NCBI RefSeq assembly: GCF_015751765.1
Contig: NZ_JADOTX010000001.1
Span: 3,038,001 to 3,102,000, forward strand
Reading direction: 5' to 3'
DNA length: 64,000 nucleotides
DNA from: Micromonospora ureilytica
Lineage (GTDB): Bacteria; Actinomycetota; Actinomycetes; Mycobacteriales; Micromonosporaceae
In this document: positions 1 to 10,346 of the stretch, one piece after another
Layout: each line of letters starts with the position of its first letter
Position numbering within the stretch: the first letter of the stretch is position 1
Made by a program: the position numbers and the translations under genes
Notes under the pieces: model-generated
What the model saw: the letters and a program-made list of their open reading frames with translations, nothing else
What the model was told of the DNA's origin: nothing
Databases searched by the model: none

Positions 1-90
1 AGCCAGCAGACCGGGATGTGGGTCGATGCCCACACAGAGCGGGCCCCGCTCAATGACCGCCCGGTGCAGCCGGGTACCGAAGCTCTCCAT
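1..90 (-). CDS. pyrF: Orotidine 5'-phosphate decarboxylase, N-terminal fragment
   Basis: Only the first 30 codons are in the window, reading off its left edge from an ATG at 90. They encode MESFGTRLHRAVIERGPLCV followed by GIDPHPGLL, the N-terminus typical of the actinobacterial type 2 OMP decarboxylase with its GIDPHP segment. A purine-rich GAGGGG lies about 8 nt upstream. The enzyme makes UMP from OMP, the last step of the pathway encoded by the operon to the right. The call rests on this short conserved segment and on the pyrimidine context. Confidence 0.85.
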   Translation of the reverse strand, partial: MESFGTRLHRAVIERGPLCVGIDPHPGLLA

Positions 91-163
91 CGGAGTGTTC
101 CCCTCTTCTCGTCCGGGCGGCTGCCCCGCCCGGGTAACCCGTCGACCCGGTGACCGGACCGAC

Positions 164-1438
164 TCAGCCAGCCGCCACCGCCGCCGCCACCCCGCTCGTG
201 ATCCGGGCCAGGTCGACGTCGTCGGTGACGTACGGCGGCATCGTGTAGATCAGGTCGCGGAACGGACGCAGCCACACCCCCTGGGCGACCGCGGCCGCGG
301 TCGCGGCCCCGAGGTCGACCTCGTGATCGAGCTGGACCACGCCGATCGCACCGAGCACCCGTACGTCGACCACGCCCGGGGTGCCACGCAGCGGCTCCAG
401 GCCGGTTCGCAGGCCGGCGCCGACCCTGGCGACCTGGCCGGCCCAGTCCCCGGCCCGCAACAGCCCGATGGAGGCGTTCGCCACCGCGCAGGCCAGGGGG
501 TTGCCCATGAACGTGGGACCGTGCGCCAGCACGCCGGTCGCCGAGATGCCCCGGGCGACCTGCGGGGTGCACAGGGTCGCCGCGAGGGTCAGGTACCCGC
601 CGGTCAGCGCCTTGCCCACGCACAGCACGTCCGGCGTCACCCCGGCGTGCTCGGCGGCGAACATCTCACCGGTACGGCCGAACCCGGTGGCGATCTCGTC
701 GAAGATCAGCAGAATCCCGTGCGCGCGGGTCACCTCGCGCAGCACCCGCAGGTAACCCGGGTGGTGGAAGCGCATCCCGCCGGCGCCTTGGACGACCGGC
801 TCGACGATCACGGCGGCCAGCTCGTCGGCGTGCCGCTCGACCGTCTCCACAAGCGCCGCCACGTACGCGTCGTCGGGCGGATCGGTGAAGCCGCCCGGCG
901 GCACCGGGGCGAACACCTGCCGGGGCAGCACGTCGCCCCACAGGTGGTGCATCCCGCCCTCCGGGTCGCAGACGCTCATCGGGTGGAACGTGTCGCCGTG
1001 GTAGCCACCCCGCCAGGTCGCCAGCCGGCGCCGCTGGGGCCGCCCGACGGCCCGCTGGTACTGCAGGCACATCTTCACCGCCACCTCGACGCTGACCGAG
1101 CCCGAGTCGGCCAGGAACACGTGCTCCAGGCCGTCCGGGGTCAGCTCGACGAGGGTCCGGGCGAGCCGCACCGCCGGCTCGTGGGTGAGCCCGCCGAACA
1201 TCACGTGACTCATCCGGCCGAGCTGGTCGGTCACCGCCGCGTCCAGCACCGGGTGCCGGTACCCGTGGATGGCCGCCCACCAGGACGACATCCCGTCCAC
1301 CAACTCCCGGCCGTCGGCCAGGGTCAGTCGTACCCCCTCGGCGCCGCGCACCACGTACGGCGGGTTGGCCGGCGGCAGCGCGGCGTACGGATGCCAGACG
1401 TGCGCCCGGTCAGCGGCCAGAATCTCCTCGGGTGTCAC
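164..1438 (-). CDS. bioA: Adenosylmethionine-8-amino-7-oxononanoate aminotransferase
   Basis: 424 residues, normal length for BioA, a PLP-dependent class III aminotransferase that converts KAPA to DAPA in biotin synthesis using SAM as amino donor. The protein opens with [12 protein letters not shown]. It has the [10 protein letters not shown] substrate segment, the [14 protein letters not shown] region and the PLP lysine in CVGKALTGG near residue 285. The chosen start is GTG at 1438, with GAGGAG 6 nt upstream; the same frame stays open far upstream, but that part is not BioA-like. It lies between pyrD and pyrF, which is not the usual pyr operon order, and no other biotin gene is in the window. 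Confidence 0.93.
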   Translation of the reverse strand: MTPEEILAADRAHVWHPYAALPPANPPYVVRGAEGVRLTLADGRELVDGMSSWWAAIHGYRHPVLDAAVTDQLGRMSHVMFGGLTHEPAVRLARTLVELTPDGLEHVFLADSGSVSVEVAVKMCLQYQRAVGRPQRRRLATWRGGYHGDTFHPMSVCDPEGGMHHLWGDVLPRQVFAPVPPGGFTDPPDDAYVAALVETVERHADELAAVIVEPVVQGAGGMRFHHPGYLRVLREVTRAHGILLIFDEIATGFGRTGEMFAAEHAGVTPDVLCVGKALTGGYLTLAATLCTPQVARGISATGVLAHGPTFMGNPLACAVANASIGLLRAGDWAGQVARVGAGLRTGLEPLRGTPGVVDVRVLGAIGVVQLDHEVDLGAATAAAVAQGVWLRPFRDLIYTMPPYVTDDVDLARITSGVAAAVAAG

Positions 1439-1510
1439 GCGTACTCCTCTGCGCCTCAAGCGGTCCGGACGGCGGACGTCCTGCGGCCGGGTCGAACCTC
1501 TCCGCCGCCG

Positions 1511-1596
1511 CCTTTGCTCTGCACCCGCGGATGCGACACCCGTCGGCCGGGTGTCGCGCTCCGGGTGGTGGTGCACCCTGGGGTGCAGAGCAAAGG
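1511..1596. repeat. Nested inverted repeat between pyrD and bioA
   Basis: A perfect 16-bp inverted repeat, CCTTTGCTCTGCACCC at 1511-1526 and its complement at 1581-1596, encloses a second perfect 9-bp hairpin (1533-1541 with 1549-1557, 7-nt loop). It sits downstream of pyrD and upstream of bioA on the transcribed strand, so it may end pyr operon transcripts or be an interspersed palindromic repeat. Its nested design matches the elements at 15333, 45906 and 51920. Confidence 0.75.
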
Positions 1597-1676
1597 GGCA
1601 ACAACGGGCGTGGGCTGCTCGACGCGGAGCGGGCTCGGCACCCGGTTGGGCCGGGCCAACACCGGGCCGAGGGCGG

Positions 1677-2723
1677 TCACCGGCCGGCGACCGCGTCCGG
1701 TGCCGCCGTTGTGGCCACCGCGCGGGCGGCGGCGCGGACCAGGGCCGGTCCTCGGTAGATGAAGCCGGTGTAGAGCTGCACCAGGGCGGCGCCGGCGTCG
1801 AACATCCGCGCCGCGTCGTCCGGGTCCAACACGCCGCCGACGCCGACGATCGGCAGCCGGCCCTCGGTCTCCCGGTGCACGAAGGCGACCACGTCGCGGG
1901 CCCGCCCGGTGAGGGGCCGACCGGAGAGGCCACCGGCCTGCGCGCCACGCTCGACGTCGACGTCGGCGAGCCCGTCCCGGGACAGGGTGGTGTTGGTGGC
2001 GATCACCCCGGCGGCGCCTCGGGCCAGGCAGACCTCCAGCAGTTCGGCGATCGCCGCCTCGGTCAGGTCCGGTGCGATCTTGACCAGCACCGGCTTCTCC
2101 CCCACCAGGGCGCCGAGCAGCGCGTCCAGGTGGCTGCGGTCCTGCAACGACCGCAGACCCGGGGTGTTCGGTGAGGAGACGTTCACGGCGAAGTAGTCGC
2201 CGTGCCCGCGCAGCGCCCGGTACGAGGCGAGGTAGTCCTCGACCGCCTCGTCGAGCGGCGTCACCTTGGACTTGCCGAGCGAGATGCCCAGCGGCACCCC
2301 GAGCGGACGTGGCAGCGCGGCCAGCCGGGCGGCCAGCGCGGCGGCCCCGGCGTTGTTGAAGCCCATCCGGTTGACCACCGCCTCGCTGGCCGGCAGGCGA
2401 AACAGCCGGGGCCGGGGGTTGCCCGGCTGCGCGTGCGCGGTGACCGTGCCGACCTCCACGAAGCCGAAGCCGAGCGCCGGCCAGGCCGGCAGCGCCGCGC
2501 CGTCCTTGTCCATCCCCGCGGCCAACCCGACCGGATTGGGGAACCGCACACCGAACACCGTGCGCGGCGCGTCGACCGCGTACCGGGCCCGCAGCGCGGC
2601 CAGCGCGGCCGGCCGCCGCGACAGGGCCGCCAACCGCCGCAGCGTCCACTCGTGCGCCGCCTCGGCGTCCCCGCCCCCGAGCCGGAACAACAACGGCCGT
2701 ACCGCCTGCTCGAACACTGTCAC
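1677..2723 (-). CDS. pyrD: Dihydroorotate dehydrogenase (quinone), class 2
   Basis: 348 residues. It oxidises dihydroorotate to orotate with FMN and a membrane quinone. The N-terminal helical extension ([25 protein letters not shown]) is that of the membrane-associated class 2 enzymes. [10 protein letters not shown] carries the catalytic Ser region, ISLGKSK and IATNTT contact FMN and substrate, and [11 protein letters not shown] and YTGFIYRGP form the phosphate site. The GTG start overlaps the carB stop by 4 nt (GTGA), which implies translational coupling at the distal end of the operon. Confidence 0.96.
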   Translation of the reverse strand: MTVFEQAVRPLLFRLGGGDAEAAHEWTLRRLAALSRRPAALAALRARYAVDAPRTVFGVRFPNPVGLAAGMDKDGAALPAWPALGFGFVEVGTVTAHAQPGNPRPRLFRLPASEAVVNRMGFNNAGAAALAARLAALPRPLGVPLGISLGKSKVTPLDEAVEDYLASYRALRGHGDYFAVNVSSPNTPGLRSLQDRSHLDALLGALVGEKPVLVKIAPDLTEAAIAELLEVCLARGAAGVIATNTTLSRDGLADVDVERGAQAGGLSGRPLTGRARDVVAFVHRETEGRLPIVGVGGVLDPDDAARMFDAGAALVQLYTGFIYRGPALVRAAARAVATTAAPDAVAGR

Positions 2724-5700
2724 TGGGCCGCCCGCAGGATGGCGTGCAGGTCCTGCAGGGGGCGGACCTGCATGTCGCCGCGGATCCGCGCCTCGATGCC
2801 CATGACCGCCGCCGCCGCGCCGGGGACCGTGGTGATGCAGGGGATGTCCGCGGTGACCGCCGCGCTGCGGATCTCGTAGCCGTCGGAACGGGCGCTGGCG
2901 CCCGAGCCCTGCGGCGTGTTGATCACCAGCGCCACGTGGCCGCCGCCGATCAGCGACACCGCGTCGTCGCCCGCACCGGCCTGGTAGTGCTTACGGATCT
3001 GCTCGCAGGCGATGCCGTGCCGGCGCAGCACCTCCGCCGTGCCGGCGGTGGCGACGATCTCGAAGCCCAGATCGGCGAGCCGCTTGATCGGGAAGATCAT
3101 GCCGCGCTTGTCCCGGTTGGCCACCGAGACGAAGATCTTCCCGGCGGTCGGCAGCGACCCGTACGCGGCCGACTGGCTCTTGGCGAAGGCGTGCCCGAAG
3201 TTGGTGTCGATGCCCATCACCTCGCCTGTCGACTTCATCTCCGGCCCGAGCAGCGAGTCGATCCCCTTGCCCGCGCGGGTCCGGAAACGCTTGAACGGCA
3301 GCACCGCCTCCTTGACCGCGACCGGCGCGTCCGCGGGCATCGTGCCCCCGTCACCCGTCGCCGGCAGCAGGCCCTCGGCGCGCAACTCGGCGATGCTCGC
3401 CCCGAGCGCGATCCGGGCCGCCGCCTTGGCCAGCGGCACCGCCGTGGCCTTGGAGACGAACGGGACGGTCCGCGACGCGCGCGGATTGGCCTCCAACACG
3501 TAGAGCACGTCGTCCTTGAGGGCGTACTGCACGTTGAGCAGGCCGCGGACGCCGACGCCACGCGCGATGGCCTCGGTGTAGCGGCGCACCTCGACCAGGT
3601 GCGAGCCCGCCAGGGTGATCGGCGGGAGCGCGCAGGACGAGTCGCCGGAGTGGATGCCCGCCTCCTCGATGTGCTCCATCACGCCGCCGATGTAGACCTC
3701 ACCGTCGGCGTCGCACAGCGCGTCCACGTCGATCTCGATGGCGTCGTCGAGGAACCGGTCCACCAGCACCGGGTGGTCCGGGGAGATGTCGGTGGCCCGG
3801 CCGATGTAGTCGCGCAGCGTCGGGTCGTCGTAGACGATCTCCATGCCCCGCCCGCCCAACACGTACGACGGCCGGACCAGCACCGGGTAACCGATCTCGT
3901 CGGCGATCGTCTTGGCCTCGTCGTACGAGGTGGCCATGCCGTGCGCCGGCGCGCGCAGCCCGGCGCGGGCCAGCACCGCGCCGAACGCACCCCGCTCCTC
4001 GGCCAGGTGGATCGACTCCGGGGAGGTGCCGACGATCGGCACACCGGCGTTCTTGAGCCGCTGCGCCAGCCCCAGCGGGGTCTGCCCGCCGAGCTGCACG
4101 ACCACCCCGACCACGCCCGGCCCACCGGCCGCCCGGCCGGACGAGTCCTCCGCGTGCCAGACCTCCAGGACGTCCTCGAAGGTCAGCGGCTCGAAGTAGA
4201 GCCGGTCGGCGGTGTCGTAGTCGGTGGAGACCGTCTCCGGGTTGCAGTTGACCATGACGGTCTCGTAACCGGCCGACCGCAAAGCCTGGACCGCGTGCAC
4301 GCAGGAGTAGTCGAACTCGATGCCCTGCCCGATCCGGTTCGGGCCGGAGCCCAGGATCAGCACCTTCGGCTGGTCCGACGGCACGACCTCGGTCTCCAGG
4401 TCGTACGTCGAGTAGTGGTACGGCGTGGTCGCCTCGAACTCGGCCGCGCAGGTGTCCACGGTCTTGTAGACCGGGCGCACGTCGAGGCGGTGCCGCAGCG
4501 TCCGTACGCCGTCCTCGGCGGCCAGCTCCGGGCGCAGCGCGGCGAGCTGCCGGTCGGACAGACCGGCCCGCTTGGCGCGGCGCAACAGATCGGCGTCGAG
4601 CACCGGCGCGTCGACGATCTCGGCGCGCAGCTCGACCAGCGCGGCGATCTGGTCCAGGAACCACGGGTCGATCCCGCCGGACGCCTCGGCGACCTCGGCG
4701 ATCGACGCGCCGAGGCGCAGCGCCCGCTCGACGGTGTACAGCCGGCCGTCGTGCGGGATCCGCAGCGCGGCGAGGGTTTCCGCCAGGGTGACGCCCGCCG
4801 GGTCCGGCACACTCCAGAAACCGGCTGACTTGGTTTCCATCGAGCGCATCGCCTTGTTCAGCGCCTCGGTGAAGTTGCGCCCGAGGCTCATCGCCTCGCC
4901 CACCGACTTCATCGTGGTGGTCAGCTCCGGGTCCGCGCCGGGGAACTTCTCGAACGCGAACCGCGGGATCTTCACCACCACGTAGTCGAGGGACGGCTCG
5001 AACGCCGCCGGGGTCTTCAGGGTGATGTCGTTGGGGATCTCGTCGAGGGTGTAGCCGATGGCCAGCTTCGCGGCGATCTTCGCGATCGGGAAGCCTGTCG
5101 CCTTGGAGGCCAGCGCCGAGGACCGCGACACCCGGGGGTTCATCTCGATCACGACGATGCGGCCGTCGACCGGGTTGACCGCGAACTGGATGTTGCAGCC
5201 GCCGGTGTCCACCCCGACCTCGCGCAGCACGGCGATGCCCAGGTCACGCAGGCGCTGGTACTCCCGGTCGGTGAGCGTCATGGCCGGGGCCACTGTGACG
5301 CTGTCGCCGGTGTGCACGCCCATCGGGTCGATGTTCTCGATCGAGCAGACCACCACCACGTTGTCGTGCCGGTCGCGCATCAGCTCGAGCTCGTACTCCT
5401 TCCAGCCGAGCACGCTCTCCTCGATGAGCACCTCGTGCACCGGGCTGGCGGACAGGCCGTCGCCGGCGATGCGGGCCAGGTCCTCCGGGGTGTGCGCCAT
5501 GCCGGAGCCCAGGCCGCCCATGGTGAACGACGGCCGGATCACCACCGGCAGGCCCAGCTCGGCGACTGTCGCCTCGACCTCGTCCATCGAGTGGCAGACC
5601 CGCGAGCGGGGCACCAGCCCGGTCGGGTCGTCGACGCCGAGCCGTACGCCGGCCTTCGCCACGATCTCCTTGAACAGCTGCCGGTCCTCGCCCCGGTTGA

Positions 5701-6067
5701 TGGCGTCGATGTTCGCGCCGATCAGCTCCACGCCGTACTTGTCCAGGACGCCGGCCTCGTGCAGGGCGACGGCCGTGTTCAGCGCGGTCTGCCCGCCGAG
5801 GGTCGCGAGGATCGCGTCCGGGCGCTCCTTGGCGATGACCAGTTCCACGAACTCCGGGGTGATCGGCTCGACGTAGGTCGCGTCGGCGAACTCCGGGTCC
5901 GTCATGATCGTCGCCGGGTTGGAGTTGACCAGGCTGACCCGGATCCCCTCACTGCGCAGGACCCGGCACGCCTGGGTGCCGGAGTAGTCGAACTCGCAGG
6001 CCTGCCCGATGACGATCGGCCCGGAGCCGATCACGAGAATGTGCTTGAGATCGGTCCGCTTAGGCAT
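2720..6067 (-). CDS. carB: Carbamoyl-phosphate synthase large subunit
   Basis: 1115 residues, the normal full length. It uses ammonia channelled from CarA, bicarbonate and two ATP to make carbamoyl phosphate for pyrimidines and arginine. Two ATP-grasp halves are visible: the first starts with [20 protein letters not shown], the second with [20 protein letters not shown] near residue 565. A C-terminal MGS-like regulatory domain follows ([14 protein letters not shown] onward, about residue 960). The ATG overlaps the carA stop by 8 nt and the stop overlaps the pyrD start by 4 nt. Confidence 0.98.
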   Translation of the reverse strand: MPKRTDLKHILVIGSGPIVIGQACEFDYSGTQACRVLRSEGIRVSLVNSNPATIMTDPEFADATYVEPITPEFVELVIAKERPDAILATLGGQTALNTAVALHEAGVLDKYGVELIGANIDAINRGEDRQLFKEIVAKAGVRLGVDDPTGLVPRSRVCHSMDEVEATVAELGLPVVIRPSFTMGGLGSGMAHTPEDLARIAGDGLSASPVHEVLIEESVLGWKEYELELMRDRHDNVVVVCSIENIDPMGVHTGDSVTVAPAMTLTDREYQRLRDLGIAVLREVGVDTGGCNIQFAVNPVDGRIVVIEMNPRVSRSSALASKATGFPIAKIAAKLAIGYTLDEIPNDITLKTPAAFEPSLDYVVVKIPRFAFEKFPGADPELTTTMKSVGEAMSLGRNFTEALNKAMRSMETKSAGFWSVPDPAGVTLAETLAALRIPHDGRLYTVERALRLGASIAEVAEASGGIDPWFLDQIAALVELRAEIVDAPVLDADLLRRAKRAGLSDRQLAALRPELAAEDGVRTLRHRLDVRPVYKTVDTCAAEFEATTPYHYSTYDLETEVVPSDQPKVLILGSGPNRIGQGIEFDYSCVHAVQALRSAGYETVMVNCNPETVSTDYDTADRLYFEPLTFEDVLEVWHAEDSSGRAAGGPGVVGVVVQLGGQTPLGLAQRLKNAGVPIVGTSPESIHLAEERGAFGAVLARAGLRAPAHGMATSYDEAKTIADEIGYPVLVRPSYVLGGRGMEIVYDDPTLRDYIGRATDISPDHPVLVDRFLDDAIEIDVDALCDADGEVYIGGVMEHIEEAGIHSGDSSCALPPITLAGSHLVEVRRYTEAIARGVGVRGLLNVQYALKDDVLYVLEANPRASRTVPFVSKATAVPLAKAAARIALGASIAELRAEGLLPATGDGGTMPADAPVAVKEAVLPFKRFRTRAGKGIDSLLGPEMKSTGEVMGIDTNFGHAFAKSQSAAYGSLPTAGKIFVSVANRDKRGMIFPIKRLADLGFEIVATAGTAEVLRRHGIACEQIRKHYQAGAGDDAVSLIGGGHVALVINTPQGSGASARSDGYEIRSAAVTADIPCITTVPGAAAAVMGIEARIRGDMQVRPLQDLHAILRAAQ

Positions 6068-7223
6068 TGCTGCGCCCCTTGCTGTGGGTCCGACCCTCGA
6101 TCAAGTCGGCGAATCGGTCGAAGAGGTAGTCCGCGTCGTGCGGGCCGGCCGCCGCCTCCGGGTGGTACTGGACGGTGAACGCGGGCAGGTCGACGGCCCG
6201 CAGCCCCTCGACCACGTTGTCATTGAGGCAGACGTGCGACACCCGTACGCCACCGAAGTCGGTGTCGATCACCTGGTCGGGGACGACAGCGCCGTTGCCC
6301 GAACCGGGGACCTGCACGGCGAAGCCGTGGTTGTGGCTGGTCACCTCGACCTTGCCGGTGACCCGGTCGAGCACCGGCTGGTTGATCCCCCGGTGGCCGT
6401 AGCCCAGCTTGTAGGTGCCGAAGCCGAGCGCCCGACCGAGGATCTGACTGCCGAAGCAGATGCCGAACAGCGGCACCTCCCGCCGCAGCGCCTCCCGGGC
6501 CAGCTCAACCGGGGCGTCGGCGGTGGCCGGGTCACCCGGGCCGGGCGACAGGAAGATCGCGTCGGCGCCGGTGGCGAGCATCTGCTCGATGCTCGACGAC
6601 GCCGGCAGCACGTGGGTGGTCACCCCACGGGTCGCCAGCCGGCGCGGGACGTTGCGCTTGATGCCCAGGTCCAGGGCGGCCACTGTGAACCGGTGCTCAC
6701 CCACGGCCTCGACGACGTACGGCTCGGCGGTGCTCACCTCGGCGGACAGGTCCGCGCCGACCATCTGCGGCGCCTGGCGGACCCGGGCCAGCAGGCTCTG
6801 CGGGTCGTTGTCGATGCTGGAGATGCCCACCCGCATGGCGCCCCGCTCGCGCAGGTGCCGGGTCAGCGCCCGGGTGTCCACCCCGCTGATGCCCACCACA
6901 CCCTCGGTGGCGAGGCGGTCCTCCAGGCCACCGGTGGCCCGCCAGTTCGAGCCGATCCGGGCCGGGTCGCGCACGACGTAGCCCGCCACCCAGATCCGGC
7001 CGGACTCGTCGTCCTCGCCGTTGACACCTGTGTTACCGATGTGCGGCGCGGTCTGCACCACCACCTGACGGTGGTAGGACGGGTCGGTCAGCGTCTCCTG
7101 GTAACCGGTCATGCCGGTGTTGAAGACCGCCTCGCCGAAGGTCTCCCCGACACTGCCGTACGCCTCACCGGGAAACGTGCGCCCGTCCTCGAGCACCAGG
7201 ATTGCGGGTCTGCGCTTGACCAT
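6060..7223 (-). CDS. carA: Carbamoyl-phosphate synthase small subunit
   Basis: 387 residues; the glutamine amidotransferase subunit that feeds ammonia to CarB. It starts [19 protein letters not shown]. The class I amidotransferase domain has the nucleophile Cys in [15 protein letters not shown] and the His/Glu pair in [11 protein letters not shown]. The frame is open well upstream, but the conserved N-terminus fixes the ATG at 7223, which overlaps the pyrC TAA by one base (TAATG). That supports coupled translation. Confidence 0.97.
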   Translation of the reverse strand: MVKRRPAILVLEDGRTFPGEAYGSVGETFGEAVFNTGMTGYQETLTDPSYHRQVVVQTAPHIGNTGVNGEDDESGRIWVAGYVVRDPARIGSNWRATGGLEDRLATEGVVGISGVDTRALTRHLRERGAMRVGISSIDNDPQSLLARVRQAPQMVGADLSAEVSTAEPYVVEAVGEHRFTVAALDLGIKRNVPRRLATRGVTTHVLPASSSIEQMLATGADAIFLSPGPGDPATADAPVELAREALRREVPLFGICFGSQILGRALGFGTYKLGYGHRGINQPVLDRVTGKVEVTSHNHGFAVQVPGSGNGAVVPDQVIDTDFGGVRVSHVCLNDNVVEGLRAVDLPAFTVQYHPEAAAGPHDADYLFDRFADLIEGRTHSKGRSNA

Positions 7224-8554
7224 TACTTGACAGCCTTTCCGTCCAGGACCGTCGGCTCGCCGCGCAGGAAGGTCGCCACGATGCGACCCGGCAGCGTCAT
7301 GCGGGCGTACGGGGTGTTGCGACTGCGACTGGCCAACTCCGCCGGCTCGATGGTGCGGCGGGCGGCCGGGTCGATCAGGGTCAGGTTGGCCGGCACACCC
7401 GGCGCGGGGTCGACGCCGTGCCCGGTGAGGCCGGCGATCCGTGCGGGGGTGCGCGACATCCGCTCGGCGATCAGGTCCCACTCGGGGCCGAGCACGTCCA
7501 GCGCGATGGAGAGGGCCGTCTCCAGACCGAGCATCCCCGGCCGGGCGTACGCCCACTCGCACTCCTTGTCCTCCACCGAGTGCGGGGCGTGGTCGGTGGC
7601 GATCACGTCGATCACCCCGTCGGCGAGCGCGGCGCGCAGCGCGGCGACGTCCGAGGCGGTGCGCAGCGGCGGGTTCACCTTGAAGACCGGGTCGTAAACT
7701 CCGGCTGGGCTCCAGTTGTTCGCGAGTGCGGGGCTCGCAAGCTCACTCCTCCCGCTCACGACTTCGTCGGTGAGCAGCAGGTGGTGCGGGGTCACCTCGG
7801 CGGTCACGCGTACCCCGCGTGCCTTTGCCTGGCGCAGCACCTCGACGCTGCCGGCTGTGGAGACGTGGCAGACGTGTAGTCGACTGCCCACGTGCTCGGT
7901 GAGCAGCACGTCCCGGGCGATGATCGCCTCCTCGGCGACCGCCGGCCAACCGATCAGGCCGAGCCGGGTGGAGACCTCGCCCTCGTGCATCTGGGCGCCC
8001 TCGGTGAGCCGGGGCTCCTCGGCGTGCTGGGCGATGATCCCGTCGAACGCCTTGACGTACTCCAGGGCCCGGCGCATCAACTTCGGGTCGGCGACGCAGT
8101 GCCCGTCGTCGGAGAAGATCCGAACCCGGGCCGCCGAGTCGGCCATCGCGCCCAGTTCGGCCAGCCGCTCGCCGGCCAGCCCGACGGTGACCGCGCCGAT
8201 CGGCTGGACGTCGACCAGGCTGGCCTCGCGGCCGAGCCGCCAGACCTGCTCGACCACGCCGGCGGTGTCCGCCACCGGGGAGGTGTTGGCCATCGCGCAG
8301 ACCGCCGTGTAGCCGCCCAGCGCCGCCGCCCGGGAACCGGACTCGACGGTCTCGGCGTCCTCCCGGCCGGGCTCGCGCAGGTGGGTGTGCAGGTCGACGA
8401 GGCCGGGCAGGGCGACCAGGCCGGTGCCGTCGACGACTGTGGCGTCCGGCGCGTTCAGGCCGGAACCGACCTCGGCGACCACGCCGTCGCGGATCAGCAG
8501 GTCGGTCGGCGCGGCGCCGACGACACTCACGCTGGTGATCAGGTACGCGGTCAC
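7223..8554 (-). CDS. pyrC: Dihydroorotase with a 20-codon in-frame insertion
   Basis: 443 residues of a class I zinc dihydroorotase that cyclises carbamoyl aspartate. Metal-binding HTHLREPG is near residue 60, followed by the [28 protein letters not shown] and ATDHAPHS motifs. Family members usually run from LLLTD-- directly into [10 protein letters not shown]. Here about 20 residues beginning [13 protein letters not shown] are inserted (codons at 7697-7756), with AGG, AGT, CTT and GTT codons that are rare in the rest of the gene. The GTG start overlaps the pyrB stop (GTGA). All catalytic motifs remain, so the enzyme is probably active; the insertion falls in a surface-loop position. Confidence 0.95.
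   Translation of the reverse strand: MTAYLITSVSVVGAAPTDLLIRDGVVAEVGSGLNAPDATVVDGTGLVALPGLVDLHTHLREPGREDAETVESGSRAAALGGYTAVCAMANTSPVADTAGVVEQVWRLGREASLVDVQPIGAVTVGLAGERLAELGAMADSAARVRIFSDDGHCVADPKLMRRALEYVKAFDGIIAQHAEEPRLTEGAQMHEGEVSTRLGLIGWPAVAEEAIIARDVLLTEHVGSRLHVCHVSTAGSVEVLRQAKARGVRVTAEVTPHHLLLTDEVVSGRSELASPALANNWSPAGVYDPVFKVNPPLRTASDVAALRAALADGVIDVIATDHAPHSVEDKECEWAYARPGMLGLETALSIALDVLGPEWDLIAERMSRTPARIAGLTGHGVDPAPGVPANLTLIDPAARRTIEPAELASRSRNTPYARMTLPGRIVATFLRGEPTVLDGKAVK
7697..7756 (-). repeat. Repeat-like 60-bp insertion inside pyrC
   Basis: Sixty bases, a multiple of three, interrupt pyrC between the codons for LLLTDEVV and YDPVFKV. On the coding strand the segment reads AGTGAGCTTGCGAGCCCCGC and continues into CACTCGCGAAC, so it contains a GCGAG/CTCGC inverted repeat with a 7-nt loop. 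Its codon choice (AGG, AGT, CTT, CCA, GTT) differs from the rest of the gene. From general familiarity it resembles an interspersed Micromonosporaceae repeat whose translation appears as short inserts in otherwise conserved proteins; this was not checked by a search. Confidence 0.6.
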
Positions 8555-9477
8555 CGGTTGTTCCCTCCGAGCAGCAGGTAAAGGACAGCCATCCGCACGG
8601 AGACCCCGTTGGTGACCTGTTCGACGATTGTGGAGCGGGGTGAGTCGGCGACCTCGGGGGTGATCTCCATCCCCCGGTTCATCGGGCCGGGGTGCATGAC
8701 GATCGCGTGCTCGGGCAGCCGGCGCATCCGCGGCCCGTCCAGCCCGTAGCGGCGGGCGTACTCGCGCGCGGAGGGGAAGTAGGAGTCGTTCATCCGCTCC
8801 CGCTGCACGCGCAGCATCATCACCACGTCCACGTTGGGCAGGACGGAGTCGAGGTCGTAGGAGACGTCGGTGGCGGGGGCGAGGGCGCCCGCGATGTCGA
8901 CCGGGATGAGGGTCGGCGGGCCGACCAGGGTGACCTTGGCGCCGAGAGTGGAGAGCAGCAGCACGTTGGAACGGGCCACCCGGGAGTGCAGCACGTCCCC
9001 GACCACCGCGACCGACAGGCCGGCGAGCCGGCCCAGCCGGGCCCGCATGGTGTACGCGTCCAGCAACGCCTGGGTGGGGTGCTCGTGGGTGCCGTCACCG
9101 GCGTTGACCACCGACCCGTCCACCCAGTTGGCCAGGCGGTGCGGCGCGCCGGAGGCGGGGTGTCGGACGACCACGGCGTCCGCGCCCATGGCCTGCAGGG
9201 TCAACGCGGTGTCCTTCAGGCTCTCACCCTTGGTGACGCTGGACCCCTTCGCGGAAAAGTTGATCACGTCGGCGCTGAGCCGCTTCGCCGCCGCCTCGAA
9301 GGAGATCCGGGTACGCGTGGAGTCCTCGTAGAAGAGGTTGACCACGGTCCGTCCGCGCAGTGCGGGAAGCTTCTTGATCTCCCGGCCGGCGACGGTGGCC
9401 ATCTCGGCGGCGGTGTCCAGGATCTCGGTGGCGGTGTCGGCGTCCAGGTCCCCGCCGGAGAGCAGATGCTTGATCAT
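8551..9477 (-). CDS. pyrB: Aspartate carbamoyltransferase catalytic subunit
   Basis: 308 residues, standard length. It condenses carbamoyl phosphate with aspartate. The carbamoyl-phosphate site is [13 protein letters not shown] near residue 50. The KGES loop, the [11 protein letters not shown] helix and MHPGPMNRG are all present. No pyrI regulatory subunit is nearby, as is usual for actinobacteria. The ATG overlaps the pyrR stop by 4 nt (ATGA). Confidence 0.97.
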   Translation of the reverse strand: MIKHLLSGGDLDADTATEILDTAAEMATVAGREIKKLPALRGRTVVNLFYEDSTRTRISFEAAAKRLSADVINFSAKGSSVTKGESLKDTALTLQAMGADAVVVRHPASGAPHRLANWVDGSVVNAGDGTHEHPTQALLDAYTMRARLGRLAGLSVAVVGDVLHSRVARSNVLLLSTLGAKVTLVGPPTLIPVDIAGALAPATDVSYDLDSVLPNVDVVMMLRVQRERMNDSYFPSAREYARRYGLDGPRMRRLPEHAIVMHPGPMNRGMEITPEVADSPRSTIVEQVTNGVSVRMAVLYLLLGGNNR

Positions 9478-10058
9478 GAGTGGGTTCCCCCGTAGAGCTT
9501 GACCTCGTCCGTCCCGTCGATCTCGGCGAGCGTCACCTTGACGCTCTCGGCGAGCGCCGTCGGGATGTTCTTGCCGACGTAGTCGGCGCGGATCGGCAAC
9601 TCCCGGTGGCCCCGGTCGACCAGGACGGCGAGCTGCACCGACGCCGGACGGCCCACATCGTTGAGCGCGTCGAGCGCGGCCCGGACGGTGCGGCCGGAGA
9701 AAAGCACGTCGTCGACCAGGATGACCCGTTTGCCGTCGATCCCGCCGGACGGCAGCTCGGTCGGTCCCACCGCGCGGGTGGCGTGCCGACGGAGATCGTC
9801 GCGGTACAGGGTGATGTCGAGCACACCGACCGGGACGGAGACGTCCTCGAAGGTGCTGATCCGGTCGGCGAGCCGCCGGGCGAGGGGGGTGCCCCGGGTC
9901 GGGATCCCCAGGAGCACCGTGTTCGCGGCGCCCTGGGTCTTTTCCAGGATCTGGTGGGCGATGCGGTCGACCACGCGTTGCACGTCGGCGCTGGCGAGGA
10001 TCACCTTCACCGAGGGTTGTCGCGGTGGTGACGAGCGGGCAGCCGGTGGGTATGCCAC
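9474..10058 (-). CDS. pyrR: Bifunctional pyr operon regulator / uracil phosphoribosyltransferase
   Basis: 194 residues. PyrR binds pyr mRNA when UMP/UTP is high and can also make UMP from uracil and PRPP. The PRPP-binding motif [18 protein letters not shown] is near residue 110, and SRD-type residues lie in [14 protein letters not shown]. An ATG at 10082 is in frame, but the GTG at 10058 is preferred: AAGGAGGT, fully complementary to the 16S anti-SD, lies at 10064-10071, and the upstream codons would fall within the PyrR-binding hairpin. It is the first gene of a tightly overlapping operon. Confidence 0.95.
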   Translation of the reverse strand: MAYPPAARSSPPRQPSVKVILASADVQRVVDRIAHQILEKTQGAANTVLLGIPTRGTPLARRLADRISTFEDVSVPVGVLDITLYRDDLRRHATRAVGPTELPSGGIDGKRVILVDDVLFSGRTVRAALDALNDVGRPASVQLAVLVDRGHRELPIRADYVGKNIPTALAESVKVTLAEIDGTDEVKLYGGTHS

Positions 10059-10072
10059 GGCGGACCTCCTTC

Positions 10073-10090
10073 CCCGCCTCACGGGACGGG
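10073..10090 (-). promoter_or_regulatory. Putative PyrR-binding hairpin next to the pyrR ribosome binding site
   Basis: On the transcribed strand the leader reads CCCGTCCCGTGAGGCGGG, a CCCG/CGGG stem with a UCCCGUGAGG-type loop. This resembles the PyrR-binding loop consensus of Bacillus and mycobacteria (UCCxGAGAGG-like). It ends one base before AAGGAGGT. PyrR bound here would probably cover the Shine-Dalgarno, the translational-repression mode described for mycobacteria, rather than cause attenuation. No separate terminator hairpin is evident in the leader. Confidence 0.65.
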
Positions 10091-10264
10091 TCGTTAAAGG
10101 ATGTCGGGCACCTCCGGCCGGACCGCTCAGCGGACCTGGGCCGGGGCTTCCGCCACGTTACCAGTGGTCACCGGGCCGATGGACGGCGGCCGCTGACCAC
10201 CCGATCAGGCGCCGGAAAAGGGGATAACTTCCCGGACGCTCCCCAACGGTAGGGTCACGACCAC

Positions 10265-10305
10265 TTGACCACGTGTCGCATTCCCCGTACCGTCACGCTC
10301 CGTAG
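10265..10305 (+). promoter_or_regulatory. Putative bldD promoter and BldD operator-like site
   Basis: TTGACC at 10265-10270 and TACCGT at 10288-10293 are separated by 17 nt and fit a principal-sigma promoter for bldD. TCACGCTCCGTAG at 10293-10305 is a partial match to the published BldD box TnACnC(A/T)GnGTnA with two mismatches. It would sit at the transcription start, as expected for autorepression known in Streptomyces. The boxes are by inspection only. Confidence 0.45.
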
Positions 10306-10346
10306 CGATCGACGGGAGAACCCCGAGCAGCACTGGGAGTGTCCGA

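Noticed and set aside
1439..1948. N-terminal extension of bioA reaching into pyrD
   Set aside because: The extension is low-complexity Arg/Pro/Ser and would overlap pyrD; GTG at 1438 has a good SD and matches BioA N-termini.
2744..4828. A 694-codon plus-strand open frame opposite carB
   Set aside because: Shadow of carB; no family resemblance and typical antisense composition.
10083..10346. A pyr attenuator terminator in the pyrR-bldD interval
   Set aside because: No stem followed by a U-run was found; the hairpin beside the SD fits translational repression better.
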